A stretch of DNA of 38,281 nucleotides from Planctomycetota bacterium (lineage in GTDB: Bacteria; Planctomycetota; UBA1135; UBA2386), in assembly GCA_016794485.1 (NCBI GenBank), contig JAEUHV010000176.1, forward strand, positions 1 to 38,281, given 5' to 3'. A program made the position numbers and the translations under genes. Position 1 is the stretch's first letter; each line of letters opens with the position of its first letter. Shown piece by piece: positions 1 to 8,000 of this stretch. Under the pieces are notes generated by a model. It was not told where the DNA came from. It ran no database searches and saw only the letters and a list, made by a program, of their open reading frames with translations.

Positions 1-1
1 T

Positions 2-46
2 GGCGTGCACGCGGTCGACCAGTCGATCGCATGGTTCGCCTCGTGA
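2..46 (+). CDS. 3' tail of an unidentified upstream gene (partial)
   Basis: An open frame enters from the left edge and ends at TGA 44-46. Its 14 visible codons end almost all in G or C, as real genes do here, and the other two frames lack this bias. The visible peptide (GVHAVDQSIAWFAS) is too short to assign to a family. The next gene starts about 20 bases downstream in the same frame class, so this gene could be cotranscribed with the histidine kinase. Confidence 0.4.
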   Translation, partial: GVHAVDQSIAWFAS

Positions 47-67
47 GTCGGCATCGCCGGAGTATGG

Positions 68-1861
68 TTGATAGGTTGGCGAGCCGTCGTCGTGGTCGTC
101 GCCGCCACCATGGCCCACCGGATCTCGATCGGCTACCCCGGGATCGGTGGCCACCTGGAAGCGGTCGGCAGCGGCTTCGAGGCGTGGGTCGGCGGTGCCT
201 TGCTGCGGCGCTACGGCCTGCGCCCCGAGTTCGCTCGCCTGCGCGACGTCCTGATCCTGGCCAAGACGGCGGCGGTGGCGCCGTTCGTCAGCATGGTGGT
301 CAGCTGGATCGCGCGCCGCATCCCGTCGTCCGAGTTCGAGCAGCTGGGCTTCATGTCCGGCTGGCAGGGCTGGTGGCGCATGAACGCGCTCGGCGTGCTG
401 GTCGTGGTGCCGGTCGCGCTCGCCTGGCAGGCGCGCGTGCGCCAGCCCGGGCGTGCGGCCGCGATTGCCGGCGGTGCCGCCGCCGTCGGGCTCGCCGGCG
501 CGGTGCTGACCACGGCCGTGTTCGCGATGGCGCCGTCGGTGACCGGCATCACGTTCGCCTACTCGGTGTCGGCGGTGGCACTGGTCGCGGCGCTGCGGCT
601 CGGCCCGGTGGGTGCGTGCTCGGTCGGCGCAGCCGGATCGCTGTTCGTGGCACTGGCGACGACGCACGGCTACGGCCCGTTCCAGTGCGTGCCGCAGCAC
701 GAGCGACACGCCGCCGCGCAGATCTTCGCGTTGACCCTCGTCGCCGTGCCACTCGTGATCGGTGCATTGATCGCCGAACGGACCGAGAGCGCTCGGCTGT
801 GGGCGCGCAGCGAATGGGCGCGCCAGGGCCTGTTGGCGCTGCTGCCCGACGCCACGGTGCGGGTCGGCGCCGACGGCTGCGTCCTGGCGATGCACGTGCC
901 GGCGGGCCAGGAACTGCTGCTGCCGCGCCAACCGGCGACCGGCGCGCGGTTCGAAACCTGCCTCGATCCGGCGGCCCGGTCGCAGTTCGCGGCCGCGTTC
1001 GCCGAAGCAGTCGTCGGCAATCGGCCGGAGTCGATCGAGTTCGCCATGCCGCGGCCGGGCGGTGAGCGCTTCGGCGAACTACGCTGCGTGCTCGCCGACG
1101 ACGGCGCGGTGCTGGTGGTCGTGCGCGACGTGACGAGCCGGCGGGCCCTCGAAGCCCAGTTGCGCCATTCCCAGAAGCTCGAAGCGGTCGGTCTGCTCGC
1201 CGGTGGCGTCGCCCACGACTTCAACAACCTGCTGACCGTCGTGCTCGGCAACGCCGAAGAAATCGGTCGCGTCGCCGACACGCTGCAGCTGCGCGGACTG
1301 GCCGCGGAGATCGCCGATGCGGCGCGGCGCGGTGCCGACCTCACGCGGCAGCTGCTGGCGTTCAGCCGTCAGCAGGCCTTGGCGCCCGAGGCGCTGGAAC
1401 TCGGCGACGTGGTCGAACGGCTCGCGCCTCTGCTGCGCCGCCTGCTCGGCCGCGCCATCGTGGTGGAGACCGCTTCCGCCCAGCCGGCGTGGGTGCGCGC
1501 CGATCGAGGCCAGATCGAGCAGGTGCTCATGAATCTGGCGGTCAACGCCCGCGACGCGATGCCGAACGGCGGCCGGCTGCGCATCGCCACGGGCGGCGAC
1601 GCCGTGGCGGGGGCGGCCGAGCTCGAGGTGGCCGACACCGGCGTCGGCATGAGCGCTGCGGTGCGCGCGCGCGCGTTCGAGCCGTTCTTCACCACCAAGG
1701 AGGTCGGGCGTGGCACCGGCCTCGGCCTCGCCACCGTCTACGGCATCGTGCAGCAGAGCGGCGGCACCGTGGCGATCGACAGCGTGCCCGGTGCGGGGAC
1801 GACGGTGCGCATCCGTTTGCCCGCGATCGTCCCGTCGGCCGCGCCCGCCGCGACCCGCTGA
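68..1861 (+). CDS. MASE1/PAS-type membrane sensor histidine kinase
   Basis: Inner-membrane sensor kinase of about 597 residues. Residues 1-240 hold six or so hydrophobic segments and resemble MASE1, including a [13 protein letters not shown] stretch and a YGPF motif. Residues about 245-365 look like a PAS domain. Then come the phospho-acceptor motif HDFNNLL (His about 383) and a complete HATPase: N box with NARDAM near 493, DTGVGM, and GTGLGL. The family autophosphorylates on this His and passes phosphate to a response regulator. No receiver is fused and no regulator gene is adjacent, so the kinase is an orphan within this window. The start is TTG 68 because it keeps the first hydrophobic helix. 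ATG 110 is the alternative. The gene converges on the minus-strand TelA-like gene with a 15-base gap. The ligand is unknown. Confidence 0.85.
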   Translation: MIGWRAVVVVVAATMAHRISIGYPGIGGHLEAVGSGFEAWVGGALLRRYGLRPEFARLRDVLILAKTAAVAPFVSMVVSWIARRIPSSEFEQLGFMSGWQGWWRMNALGVLVVVPVALAWQARVRQPGRAAAIAGGAAAVGLAGAVLTTAVFAMAPSVTGITFAYSVSAVALVAALRLGPVGACSVGAAGSLFVALATTHGYGPFQCVPQHERHAAAQIFALTLVAVPLVIGALIAERTESARLWARSEWARQGLLALLPDATVRVGADGCVLAMHVPAGQELLLPRQPATGARFETCLDPAARSQFAAAFAEAVVGNRPESIEFAMPRPGGERFGELRCVLADDGAVLVVVRDVTSRRALEAQLRHSQKLEAVGLLAGGVAHDFNNLLTVVLGNAEEIGRVADTLQLRGLAAEIADAARRGADLTRQLLAFSRQQALAPEALELGDVVERLAPLLRRLLGRAIVVETASAQPAWVRADRGQIEQVLMNLAVNARDAMPNGGRLRIATGGDAVAGAAELEVADTGVGMSAAVRARAFEPFFTTKEVGRGTGLGLATVYGIVQQSGGTVAIDSVPGAGTTVRIRLPAIVPSAAPAATR

Positions 1862-1876
1862 GGCGGTCGGTCCGGC

Positions 1877-3079
1877 TCAGACCTGGTCGCCGCGCGCGAA
1901 CTTCGCCACCGTGTCCTGGAAGCGCTGCTTGCCGTTTTCGACCACCTTGCGGATCTCGCGCGCGTTCGCGTCGCTCTCCTTGCGCAGTTCGGCGACGAGC
2001 TTGAGCGAGTCGACCTGGTAGTCGGTGATCGCGGTGACCAGCTTCTCGACCGACTTCGGGTCGATCGTCGAGCCGTAGCCCGCCTTGAGCGCGGCGCGTT
2101 CGAGGTCGCGGCCGAGATCGGCGACGTCCTCCAGCCCCTTGTTGACGCCGCGCTTCAACGCCTCCTGCGCCTGGGTCGCCTCGTGCAGCCCGTGCTGCGA
2201 GGTGTAGACCGCGCCGAGGATCGTGAACACGTGCTCGTTGGTGGTGAAGAACGTCACCGAGCGCCGGTAGACCTGGTCCTTCACGTCGTGCGTCTGCTTG
2301 AGCTTGGCGACCAGCGTCTCGCCGACGTCGTAGCCGATCTGCAGGTTTTCGGCGATGTCCTTGATCAGCTGGTAGTGGCGGTCCTCCTTCTGGAACGCGT
2401 GCATCGCCTGGTCGCGTGCCAGCTGCAGCCGCGATTTCGTCGGAGCATCGGCGCTGCCGGAGTCGTCGACCGCCTTCTGCGCCGTCGCCAGTGCACCCTT
2501 GGCCTGGTCCACGGTCGCGGTCTGCTTGTCGAGCAGTTCGCGCGCGACGATCTCGGCCTCCTTGAGGGCGAAGCGGAAGTCGATGTAGCCCTCCATGATC
2601 GCCGCTTCCTTCTGCAGCTGCGTCTGCGTGTCGGTCGTGACCGCCTTGTAGATCTCGGCGATCTTCTGGAAGCGGTCGCTCGGCGTGCCGCGGCGCATCT
2701 TCATCCACAGGTTGGACATGCGCTCGGTGAAGCTGATCTTGCCGTCGTCGAGCTGGGCGATCAGGGTCTTGCTGTCGTCGCGGATGCTGTCGAACTGCTG
2801 CGAGATCTCGAGGAAGCGGTTGCCGACCCGGATGTCCTCGACGTTGTCGCGCACCATCGCGTTGAAGCTCTGCATGTACTGCACCGTCTTGCCGATGGTC
2901 ATCACCTTCGGCTCGTCGACGTGGCGCACTTCCTCGAGCAGCTTGAGCAACTGCGGCGGTGCGTCTTGCTGCGGCAGGATCCCGTACTTCTGCAGCACGG
3001 CGAGTGCCTGGTCGAGGTACTTCTGGACGGACGAGGCGGGCTTGGCGGCGGTCGCCGGAACGACAGGTTTCTCGGACAC
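1877..3079 (-). CDS. TelA-like helical protein ('cell surface protein' family)
   Basis: About 400 residues, almost wholly alpha-helical and charged, with no signal peptide or membrane segment, so probably cytoplasmic or membrane-peripheral. The N-terminal region (DEPKVMTIGKTVQYM, then RFLEISQQFDSIRDD) and a central segment (YIDFRFALKEAEI) recall, from memory, a proteobacterial family annotated as 'cell surface protein' and distantly TelA-like. That family occurs near tellurite-resistance or phage-shock-type genes. The start is GTG 3079, supported by AAGGGA at 3086-3091 with good spacing. An in-frame ATG at 3136 would add 19 poorly conserved-looking residues and nearly reach the divergent gene. 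It is divergent from the DUF6384-like gene across 68 bases, which suggests shared control. A role in envelope stress is inference only. Confidence 0.7.
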   Translation of the reverse strand: MSEKPVVPATAAKPASSVQKYLDQALAVLQKYGILPQQDAPPQLLKLLEEVRHVDEPKVMTIGKTVQYMQSFNAMVRDNVEDIRVGNRFLEISQQFDSIRDDSKTLIAQLDDGKISFTERMSNLWMKMRRGTPSDRFQKIAEIYKAVTTDTQTQLQKEAAIMEGYIDFRFALKEAEIVARELLDKQTATVDQAKGALATAQKAVDDSGSADAPTKSRLQLARDQAMHAFQKEDRHYQLIKDIAENLQIGYDVGETLVAKLKQTHDVKDQVYRRSVTFFTTNEHVFTILGAVYTSQHGLHEATQAQEALKRGVNKGLEDVADLGRDLERAALKAGYGSTIDPKSVEKLVTAITDYQVDSLKLVAELRKESDANAREIRKVVENGKQRFQDTVAKFARGDQV

Positions 3080-3085
3080 GGTGAT

Positions 3086-3091
3086 TCCCTT
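3086..3091 (-). promoter_or_regulatory. Shine-Dalgarno site deciding the start of the TelA-like gene
   Basis: On the minus strand AAGGGA lies six bases before GTG 3079. It is one of the few clear ribosome-binding sites in the window. It favours GTG 3079 over the upstream ATG at 3136, which has no such site. Confidence 0.6.
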
Positions 3092-3147
3092 GGCGTGGTG
3101 GTCGCGGCAGCTTACCGCGGCACTCGGCCACTCCACGCGGTTCCCTC

Positions 3148-4245
3148 GTGAGCGCTGCTCCCTCGCCAGTTCCCGTCCCTTCGACGTCGCCCGACGCCGG
3201 CATCGCCGACGCCAGCATGCACGACATGCTGCGCATCATGGACGTCGCCTCGGCCCTGCGTCGGGAACGCGAGACCGCCGAATCGCAGCTCGACGCGGCC
3301 ACCGCCAAGCAGCGCCTGCGCGAACGGTTGTTGGCGACGGCGGCGGCGGCGGGCGAGAGCGTGACCTCGGCCGAAGTGGACGCCGCGATCGACCACTACT
3401 TTGCGAAGCAGCATCGTTACGAGGACCCGCCGCCGAGCTGGCGGCGGTTCCGCGCCCACCTGTGGGTGCGGCGCGTGATGCTGGCCGCCGCCGTGTTCCT
3501 GGTGGGCGTGCTCCTGGTCGTCGTGGTCGTCGCCGGCAACGCCGCGACCGGCGGGCCGCAGCCGCGGCCGACGCCGCGGGTCGAACCGCAGCCGGTGGTG
3601 ACGCCGGTGCCGGCCAAGGTCGATCCCGTGCCGAACCCGCCCGTTCCCGTGACGCGCGTGGAGCCGCAGCCGGTGGCGCCACCGGTGCCGAAGGTCGACC
3701 CGTGGCCGGAGGCGTGGGCGAAGTGGGAACGTTCCCTCGCCGCCGCGCAGAAGCTCGCGACGGCACCCGACGGCAAGGCGGCCGTGCAGCAGGTCGTGCC
3801 CGGGGCCGAAGCCGCGCAGGCGAGCCAGGACGTCGACCGTCTGCGGCGTTCGCAGAAGCTGCTCGACGAGGTGGTGGCCCGGCTCGACGAGGAATACGTC
3901 GTCACGATCGTGACTCGTCCGGGCGAGAAGAGCGCGTTCGAGCGGACCTACAACGGCAAGGTGACCGGGTTCTACGCGGTCGTCGAGGCGGTCGCGCCGG
4001 ACGGCCAGGCGTTGCCGCGCGACGTCGTGCACACCGAGGCGAAGACGCGCAACCGCGTCACCCGTTGGGCCGAGGAGATCCCGGAAGACGTGTTCGAACG
4101 GCTGGTCGCCGACAAGCAGAAGGACGGCGTGCTCGACGAGGTCGTGTTCGCGCGCAAGGTGCGCGGCACGTCGGGGCCGGTGGTGGAGATGCGCGACTCG
4201 CGTGGCCGCACGCTGGAGCGCGGGAGGACGTTGACGTCATGGTGA
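3148..4245 (+). CDS. DUF6384-like single-pass membrane protein
   Basis: 365 residues. Residues 24-105 (MHDMLRIMDVASALRRERE, then AIDHYFAKQHRYEDPP) match my recollection of DUF6384, a family of unknown function. A single hydrophobic helix spans 109-131. It is followed by a Pro/Val-rich linker (137-187) with a two-copy repeat, a charged helical segment (190-240) and a C-terminal alpha/beta region. With no signal peptide, the N-terminal domain is probably cytoplasmic and the Pro-rich linker probably spans the periplasm. The start is GTG 3148. The ATG of the next gene overlaps the end of this one, so the two are translationally coupled. DUF6384 genes are, as I recall, found beside the same two partner types in proteobacteria, which supports one functional unit. 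Biochemical role unknown. Confidence 0.7.
   Translation: MSAAPSPVPVPSTSPDAGIADASMHDMLRIMDVASALRRERETAESQLDAATAKQRLRERLLATAAAAGESVTSAEVDAAIDHYFAKQHRYEDPPPSWRRFRAHLWVRRVMLAAAVFLVGVLLVVVVVAGNAATGGPQPRPTPRVEPQPVVTPVPAKVDPVPNPPVPVTRVEPQPVAPPVPKVDPWPEAWAKWERSLAAAQKLATAPDGKAAVQQVVPGAEAAQASQDVDRLRRSQKLLDEVVARLDEEYVVTIVTRPGEKSAFERTYNGKVTGFYAVVEAVAPDGQALPRDVVHTEAKTRNRVTRWAEEIPEDVFERLVADKQKDGVLDEVVFARKVRGTSGPVVEMRDSRGRTLERGRTLTSW
3577..3708 (+). repeat. Two-copy Pro-rich repeat within the DUF6384-like gene
   Basis: Residues 144-163 and 170-187 repeat the pattern RVEPQPV-x-x-PVP-KVDP-x-P. The DNA copies (about 3577-3633 and 3655-3708) are still clearly alike but differ at third positions, so the duplication is not recent. 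It lengthens an extended linker just outside the predicted membrane helix. Confidence 0.7.
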
Positions 4246-5762
4246 TGCACGGCCAGACGGTGCTCGCGCGGCTGCAGTCGGCGGCCAGCGCTGCGCGCCA
4301 CGACGCGGAGGTCGCCGCGATGGCGGCCCGGAACGTCACCGACCGGGTCGATGCCCTCGGGCGCGAACGGCTGCAGACGTTGCGCGAACTGGCGACGACG
4401 CAGATGCCGGAGCTGTCGACCGCGACCGCCGGTGCGGCGATGCCCGAGGTGGTCGCCGAGTTGCAGCAGTTCGAGCGGCAGCGCCAGGAACGCCACGCCC
4501 AGTTGCAGGCGGAGATCGCCACGACCGAACGCGAACTCGCGGCCGCGACGGCGACGGTGGTCGCGGTCACGGCGGAACTCGAAGCCGCGGTCGCGCGCCG
4601 CGACGCGCTGTCGGTCGAGGTCGGCAAGCGCCTCGCCGCCGATGCGGCCTATGCGGCGTTGTCGGCCGAAGCGACGCAGTCCGAGGTGCGCCTCGCCCGC
4701 GACGTCGCGCGGGCCGACGAGTTGCGCAGCGAAGCGAAGGAGAAGCTGCCGGCCTACGAGGCCAGCGTGCTGTTCCAGTACCTGTGGGGCCGCGAGTTCG
4801 GCACGCCGCAGTATCGGTCCCGCGGCTTCGTCGCGCGGATGGACAGGCGCCTCGCCGAGTTCATCGGCTACACGGCTGCGGCGGCGAGCTACCGGTTCCT
4901 GTCGACGACGCCCAAGCTGGTGCAGCTCGAGGTCCTGCGTCGCACCGAGGAGGTGCGCGGCATGCAACAGCGCATCGAAGCGATGGAAGACGCGGTCGAA
5001 CAGGCGGTCGGCGTGCCGCCGGCGCAGGCCGAAGTCGATCGGCTGGCCGCGGCGCGCGAGAAGGCGGTGGCGGTCGCCGCGACCGCCACCCAGAAGCTGG
5101 CGGCCCTGCATGCGCGCATGCGCGAGGAAACCGGCAGCCGCGGTTCGTTCCACGCGCAGGCGCTCGAACGGCTGGCGACGTTCCTGGCCCGGGCCGAGAG
5201 TTCGGCGCTCGAACGCCACGCGCGCGCCACGCCCGATCCGCGCGACGACCAGCTGGTCGCGGCGCTGCGCGCCTGCACCGAACAGCTCGGCCGCCTGCAA
5301 CTCGAGGCGCAGCCGCTCGAGGCCCAAGCCAACCGCCTCGACGCGATCGCCGACGGTCTCGAGGAACTGGTCGCGCGGTTCCGGCGCGCGGACTACGACG
5401 CCGGTCGCAGCGAGTTCGACCTGGGCCACCTCGACCCGATGCTCGACGAGGCGCGCCGCGGCGCGCTGCCGGCCGAAGACCTGTGGCGCACGCTGCGTGC
5501 GTCGCAGCGCTTCCAGCCGCCGCCGTTCCGGCACCACCAGCAGCGTTCGCACGACGTTCTCCAGGGCATCGGCGTCGCGATGCAGATCGCCGGCGCCGTG
5601 GCGCAGATCGCCGGCGGCATCAGCCGGTCGCGCGGCGGAGGGTTCGGTTCGAGTTCGATCGGGCGCTCGATCGGCGGTGGCGGCGGTGGTGGTTTGGGCA
5701 TCGGCCGTTCGATCGGCGGCGGCGGTGGCGGCAGCGGCTTCGGCATCGGCCGTTCGATCTGA
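4239..5762 (+). CDS. Coiled-coil protein with Gly-rich GRSI-repeat tail
   Basis: About 507 residues, third member of the divergent set. Residues 1-175 and 230-440 are long Ala/Glu/Arg-rich heptad-like helices, predicted coiled coil. A more conserved-looking core near 179-240 contains FQYLWGREFGTPQYRSRGF and FIGYTAAAASYRF. The end (about 459-507) is almost pure Gly/Ser with three IGRSI units, the last being the C-terminus. No signal peptide or clear membrane helix. Start ATG 4239 overlaps the upstream stop by seven bases; ATG 4245, overlapping by one base, is an alternative. The open frame continues far upstream across the DUF6384-like gene, but that part is a shadow. As I recall, homologues sit next to DUF6384 genes. 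Function unknown, probably a scaffold partner. Confidence 0.7.
   Translation: MVMHGQTVLARLQSAASAARHDAEVAAMAARNVTDRVDALGRERLQTLRELATTQMPELSTATAGAAMPEVVAELQQFERQRQERHAQLQAEIATTERELAAATATVVAVTAELEAAVARRDALSVEVGKRLAADAAYAALSAEATQSEVRLARDVARADELRSEAKEKLPAYEASVLFQYLWGREFGTPQYRSRGFVARMDRRLAEFIGYTAAAASYRFLSTTPKLVQLEVLRRTEEVRGMQQRIEAMEDAVEQAVGVPPAQAEVDRLAAAREKAVAVAATATQKLAALHARMREETGSRGSFHAQALERLATFLARAESSALERHARATPDPRDDQLVAALRACTEQLGRLQLEAQPLEAQANRLDAIADGLEELVARFRRADYDAGRSEFDLGHLDPMLDEARRGALPAEDLWRTLRASQRFQPPPFRHHQQRSHDVLQGIGVAMQIAGAVAQIAGGISRSRGGGFGSSSIGRSIGGGGGGGLGIGRSIGGGGGGSGFGIGRSI
5656..5762 (+). repeat. Gly-rich IGRSI tail repeat
   Basis: Three units encode IGRSI separated by GGGGGGGLG and GGGGGGSGFG. 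The last two units share nearly identical DNA (ggcatcggccgttcgatc), which suggests recent slippage or duplication. The protein ends exactly on the third unit. Confidence 0.75.
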
Positions 5763-5765
5763 CCC

Positions 5766-5778
5766 CGCCGGCTCGGCG
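5766..5778. terminator. Short hairpin between convergent genes
   Basis: CGCCG, loop gct, CGGCG sits in the 17-base gap between two convergent stop codons. It could act on both strands, but it is short and has no T-run, so in this GC-rich DNA it may be chance. Confidence 0.25.
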
Positions 5779-5779
5779 A

Positions 5780-6385
5780 CTACGGCACGCCGAGCGCGAA
5801 CGCCACGACCAGCAGCACGGTGCCGACCAGCGCCACCAAAAGCCCGCTGCGCAGCCGCTTCTTCAGGTAGAGCAGCAGCCACAGCCCGGTGATCGAAAGG
5901 AACGCCAGCACGAAGGCACTCGCGTCGACGACGAACGACCACACCGGCCCGCTGTCGCGCCCCTTGTGCAGGTCGTCGAGCAGGGCGACGAGTCCGCGCC
6001 GTGATTCCTCCACGCGGTAGGCACCGTCCGCGCGGGCGACGGTCGCGTCCGCCGAGTACGCCGGTCCCTTCCAGACCACGAGGCATTCGCGGTCGTCGAC
6101 CTGGAACTCGGTGACCATGCCGCGCAGGCCGTGGGCCGCGCGCAACCGTTCGGCGACCGCCAGGCGATCGACCTCGCCGGCCAGCGAGGCCACCGGCAGC
6201 GTGCCGGTGAACGTGCGCACCGTCGGCTCGGCGCTCTCGAACCAGTCGGCGTGGTTGAGCGTGAGGCCGGTGACCGCGAACAGCAGCGTGGCCGCGAGGC
6301 CGAGCATCGAGCCGTAGATGTGCAGCCAGCGGATCCAGCGCGGCAGCCGCCGGCCGGTGGGGCCCGGTGCGGACGCCGACGTCAC
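5780..6385 (-). CDS. PepSY-associated membrane protein
   Basis: 201 residues. Two helices or one long N-terminal hydrophobic segment (16-42, WLHIYGSMLGLAATLLFAVTG) are followed by LNHADWF, a signature of PepSY-associated transmembrane proteins. A soluble PepSY-like region (about 60-145) contains VDDRECLVVWKGP. Two C-terminal helices (about 150-178 and 181-200) follow. Start GTG 6385 overlaps the stop of the ApbE-type gene by four bases (GTGA), so the two are coupled. Family members often accompany flavin transferases or electron-transfer modules in the inner membrane. Here the partner is the fused ApbE-DUF2271 protein, which suggests a membrane electron-transfer or flavinylation unit. Substrate unknown. 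Long in-frame extension further upstream is the shadow of the neighbouring gene. Confidence 0.75.
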   Translation of the reverse strand: MTSASAPGPTGRRLPRWIRWLHIYGSMLGLAATLLFAVTGLTLNHADWFESAEPTVRTFTGTLPVASLAGEVDRLAVAERLRAAHGLRGMVTEFQVDDRECLVVWKGPAYSADATVARADGAYRVEESRRGLVALLDDLHKGRDSGPVWSFVVDASAFVLAFLSITGLWLLLYLKKRLRSGLLVALVGTVLLVVAFALGVP

Positions 6386-7890
6386 TTGCCCGGGCTCCCG
6401 GCGAGCTTGCCGAAGGTCACCTTGCCGTTGGCGACTTCTTCGTTGTCGGGGAACACGTGCGCCTGCGGCTGTGTGACCAGGTCGATGTCGTGCTTCATCA
6501 ACTGGTAGGTACCGTGTTCGCGCGCCACCTCGATGCACACCGTGTAGCGGCCCGGATGCAGCTGGCGGCCGTCGTCGTCCTTGCCGTCCCACACCAGCGT
6601 GTAGGCGCCGGCCTTGCGCGTCGCCTGGGCGACCAGACGTTCGATCTCGGGCAGGTCCGCGTGCAGCCGCGACCAGCGGCGCAGGTCGCGCAACCAGCGG
6701 CGATCCTCCAGCCACAGGCACAACGTGCGGGCCGGGGCTCCGGTGAGGTCCTCCACCCACACGGCGACGTACGGCCGCTTCCAGCCGCCCCGCCCGCGCC
6801 CGCCGGCGTTGGCCGCCGGCCCCTTGATCTCGAAGTCGATCTGCACGCCGAACCCGGCTGGCCACTCGGCGCCACTGGCGGCCAGGGTCGGAGCGGCGGC
6901 GGCCGGCACGGCGCGCGCCTCGAAGTCGGGACTGACGTGTTCCTTGCCGTCGGCGGTGACGACGATCGCGGCGGCCCCGGGCACCTGGTCGAGCAGGGGC
7001 AGGCCGGCTTCTGGGCCGAGCACGCACAGCACCATCGCCAGCACGTCCGCGGTCGCCGCATCCGAGGCGATGGCGTAGGCACCGAGCACGCCGTCGCAGG
7101 GCTTGCCGGTGCGCGGGTCGACGATGTGCGAGTGGTGCTTGCCGGCGACTTCGAAACCGCGCGCGTACGACCCGCTGCTGCCGAGCGCCATGCCTTGCAG
7201 CTGCAGGGTGCGCAGCGGTTTGCCGTTCGCGGCCGGTTGCCGCGGATCGGTCAGGTCGACTTCCGACTCGACCGGGCCAAAGCGCGTGTCGCCGCCGATC
7301 TGCAGACTCTGCAGGACCACGCCGGGTGTCGTCGCGGCCATGCGCGCCGCCATGTCGAGGATCCAGCCCTTGGCCAACGTGCCCAACGTCAGCGCGCCGG
7401 GCAGCTCGACGCGGTTGTCGCCGACCGTCCAGTCGGTGGCCTGGCTCTTGGCGACCGCGGCCGCCAGGACTGCCGCCTCGGGTTCGCGGCCGGTCCTGGC
7501 GGCGTCCTGCCACAGGCGGATCACGTCGGTCACGCGTGGGTCGTAGGCTCCCTTGCTGCGCGTTCGCCACTCGTGGGCTGCATTCAGCACGATGCACAGC
7601 TCCGAACTGGCCGGGCCGCCGCCGCGTGCCAGCAGCTGCGACAGTTCCGACTTGTCGTTCCAGGTGCTGAGCACCTGGTCGAGGCGCGCGATCTCGTCGA
7701 ACGCCGCGGCTTCGGCGCGCGCGGCGGTGGCCTTGTCGGCGGCCTGCACGACCAGCACGGCGCTCGTGCCGAGCACCCCTTCGCGGGCGAAGCGGAACGT
7801 CGGCGGTTTCGGCGTGGCCTGGCCCGGCAGGGCGAGGCCGGTGGCCAGCAGTACGGAGAGGGGGAGAAGGCGGAGCGGGAGGGCGACCAC
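6382..7890 (-). CDS. Secreted ApbE-type FAD:protein FMN transferase fused to DUF2271
   Basis: About 502 residues. A signal peptide (LRLLPLSVLLATGLALPGQA) precedes an ApbE-like domain (about 30-330). Its motifs are LGTLAKGWILD near 172, a GGD triplet and HIVDPRTG near 260, then the ADVLAMVLCVLG helix. ApbE enzymes attach FMN covalently to Thr of partner proteins outside the membrane, with Mg2+. The C-terminal part (about 346-466) resembles DUF2271, with RPYVAVWVED and LW/RW motifs. I chose GTG 7890 because it puts the hydrophobic signal at the N-terminus. The ATG at 8097 would lie inside the divergent peptidase gene. There is no clear Shine-Dalgarno, so the start is uncertain. It is coupled to the downstream PepSY-type gene. 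The flavinylation target is not in this window. Confidence 0.8.
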   Translation of the reverse strand: MVALPLRLLPLSVLLATGLALPGQATPKPPTFRFAREGVLGTSAVLVVQAADKATAARAEAAAFDEIARLDQVLSTWNDKSELSQLLARGGGPASSELCIVLNAAHEWRTRSKGAYDPRVTDVIRLWQDAARTGREPEAAVLAAAVAKSQATDWTVGDNRVELPGALTLGTLAKGWILDMAARMAATTPGVVLQSLQIGGDTRFGPVESEVDLTDPRQPAANGKPLRTLQLQGMALGSSGSYARGFEVAGKHHSHIVDPRTGKPCDGVLGAYAIASDAATADVLAMVLCVLGPEAGLPLLDQVPGAAAIVVTADGKEHVSPDFEARAVPAAAAPTLAASGAEWPAGFGVQIDFEIKGPAANAGGRGRGGWKRPYVAVWVEDLTGAPARTLCLWLEDRRWLRDLRRWSRLHADLPEIERLVAQATRKAGAYTLVWDGKDDDGRQLHPGRYTVCIEVAREHGTYQLMKHDIDLVTQPQAHVFPDNEEVANGKVTFGKLAGSPGK

Positions 7891-7940
7891 GAGAAGGCGC
7901 GACGGAACGGGCTCGGCCTCTTCGCTTCCACAGTGGTCCG

Positions 7941-7956
7941 GCTTTTGGACAAAAGC
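7941..7956. promoter_or_regulatory. Palindromic operator candidate between ApbE-type and S9 peptidase genes
   Basis: GCTTTTG, two-base centre, CAAAAGC: perfect 7-base arms and A/T-rich inside DNA that is otherwise about 70% G+C. It lies in the 110-base divergent spacer between the starts at 7890 and 8001. Its symmetry and position suggest a dimeric regulator site controlling one or both genes. No cognate regulator is visible in the window. Confidence 0.4.
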
Positions 7957-8000
7957 GGTACGCGTTCGGCCGAGGCGGGGTGCTGTGGCAGCATGCGGCC

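Noticed and set aside
3667..3711. Possible frameshift in the Pro-rich part of the DUF6384-like gene
   Set aside because: The frame is intact throughout and the repeat explains the unusual composition.
2685..4238. Upstream extension of the coiled-coil gene (4239) across the DUF6384-like gene
   Set aside because: It overlaps two supported genes and has shadow-like composition; coherent helical sequence begins at 4239.
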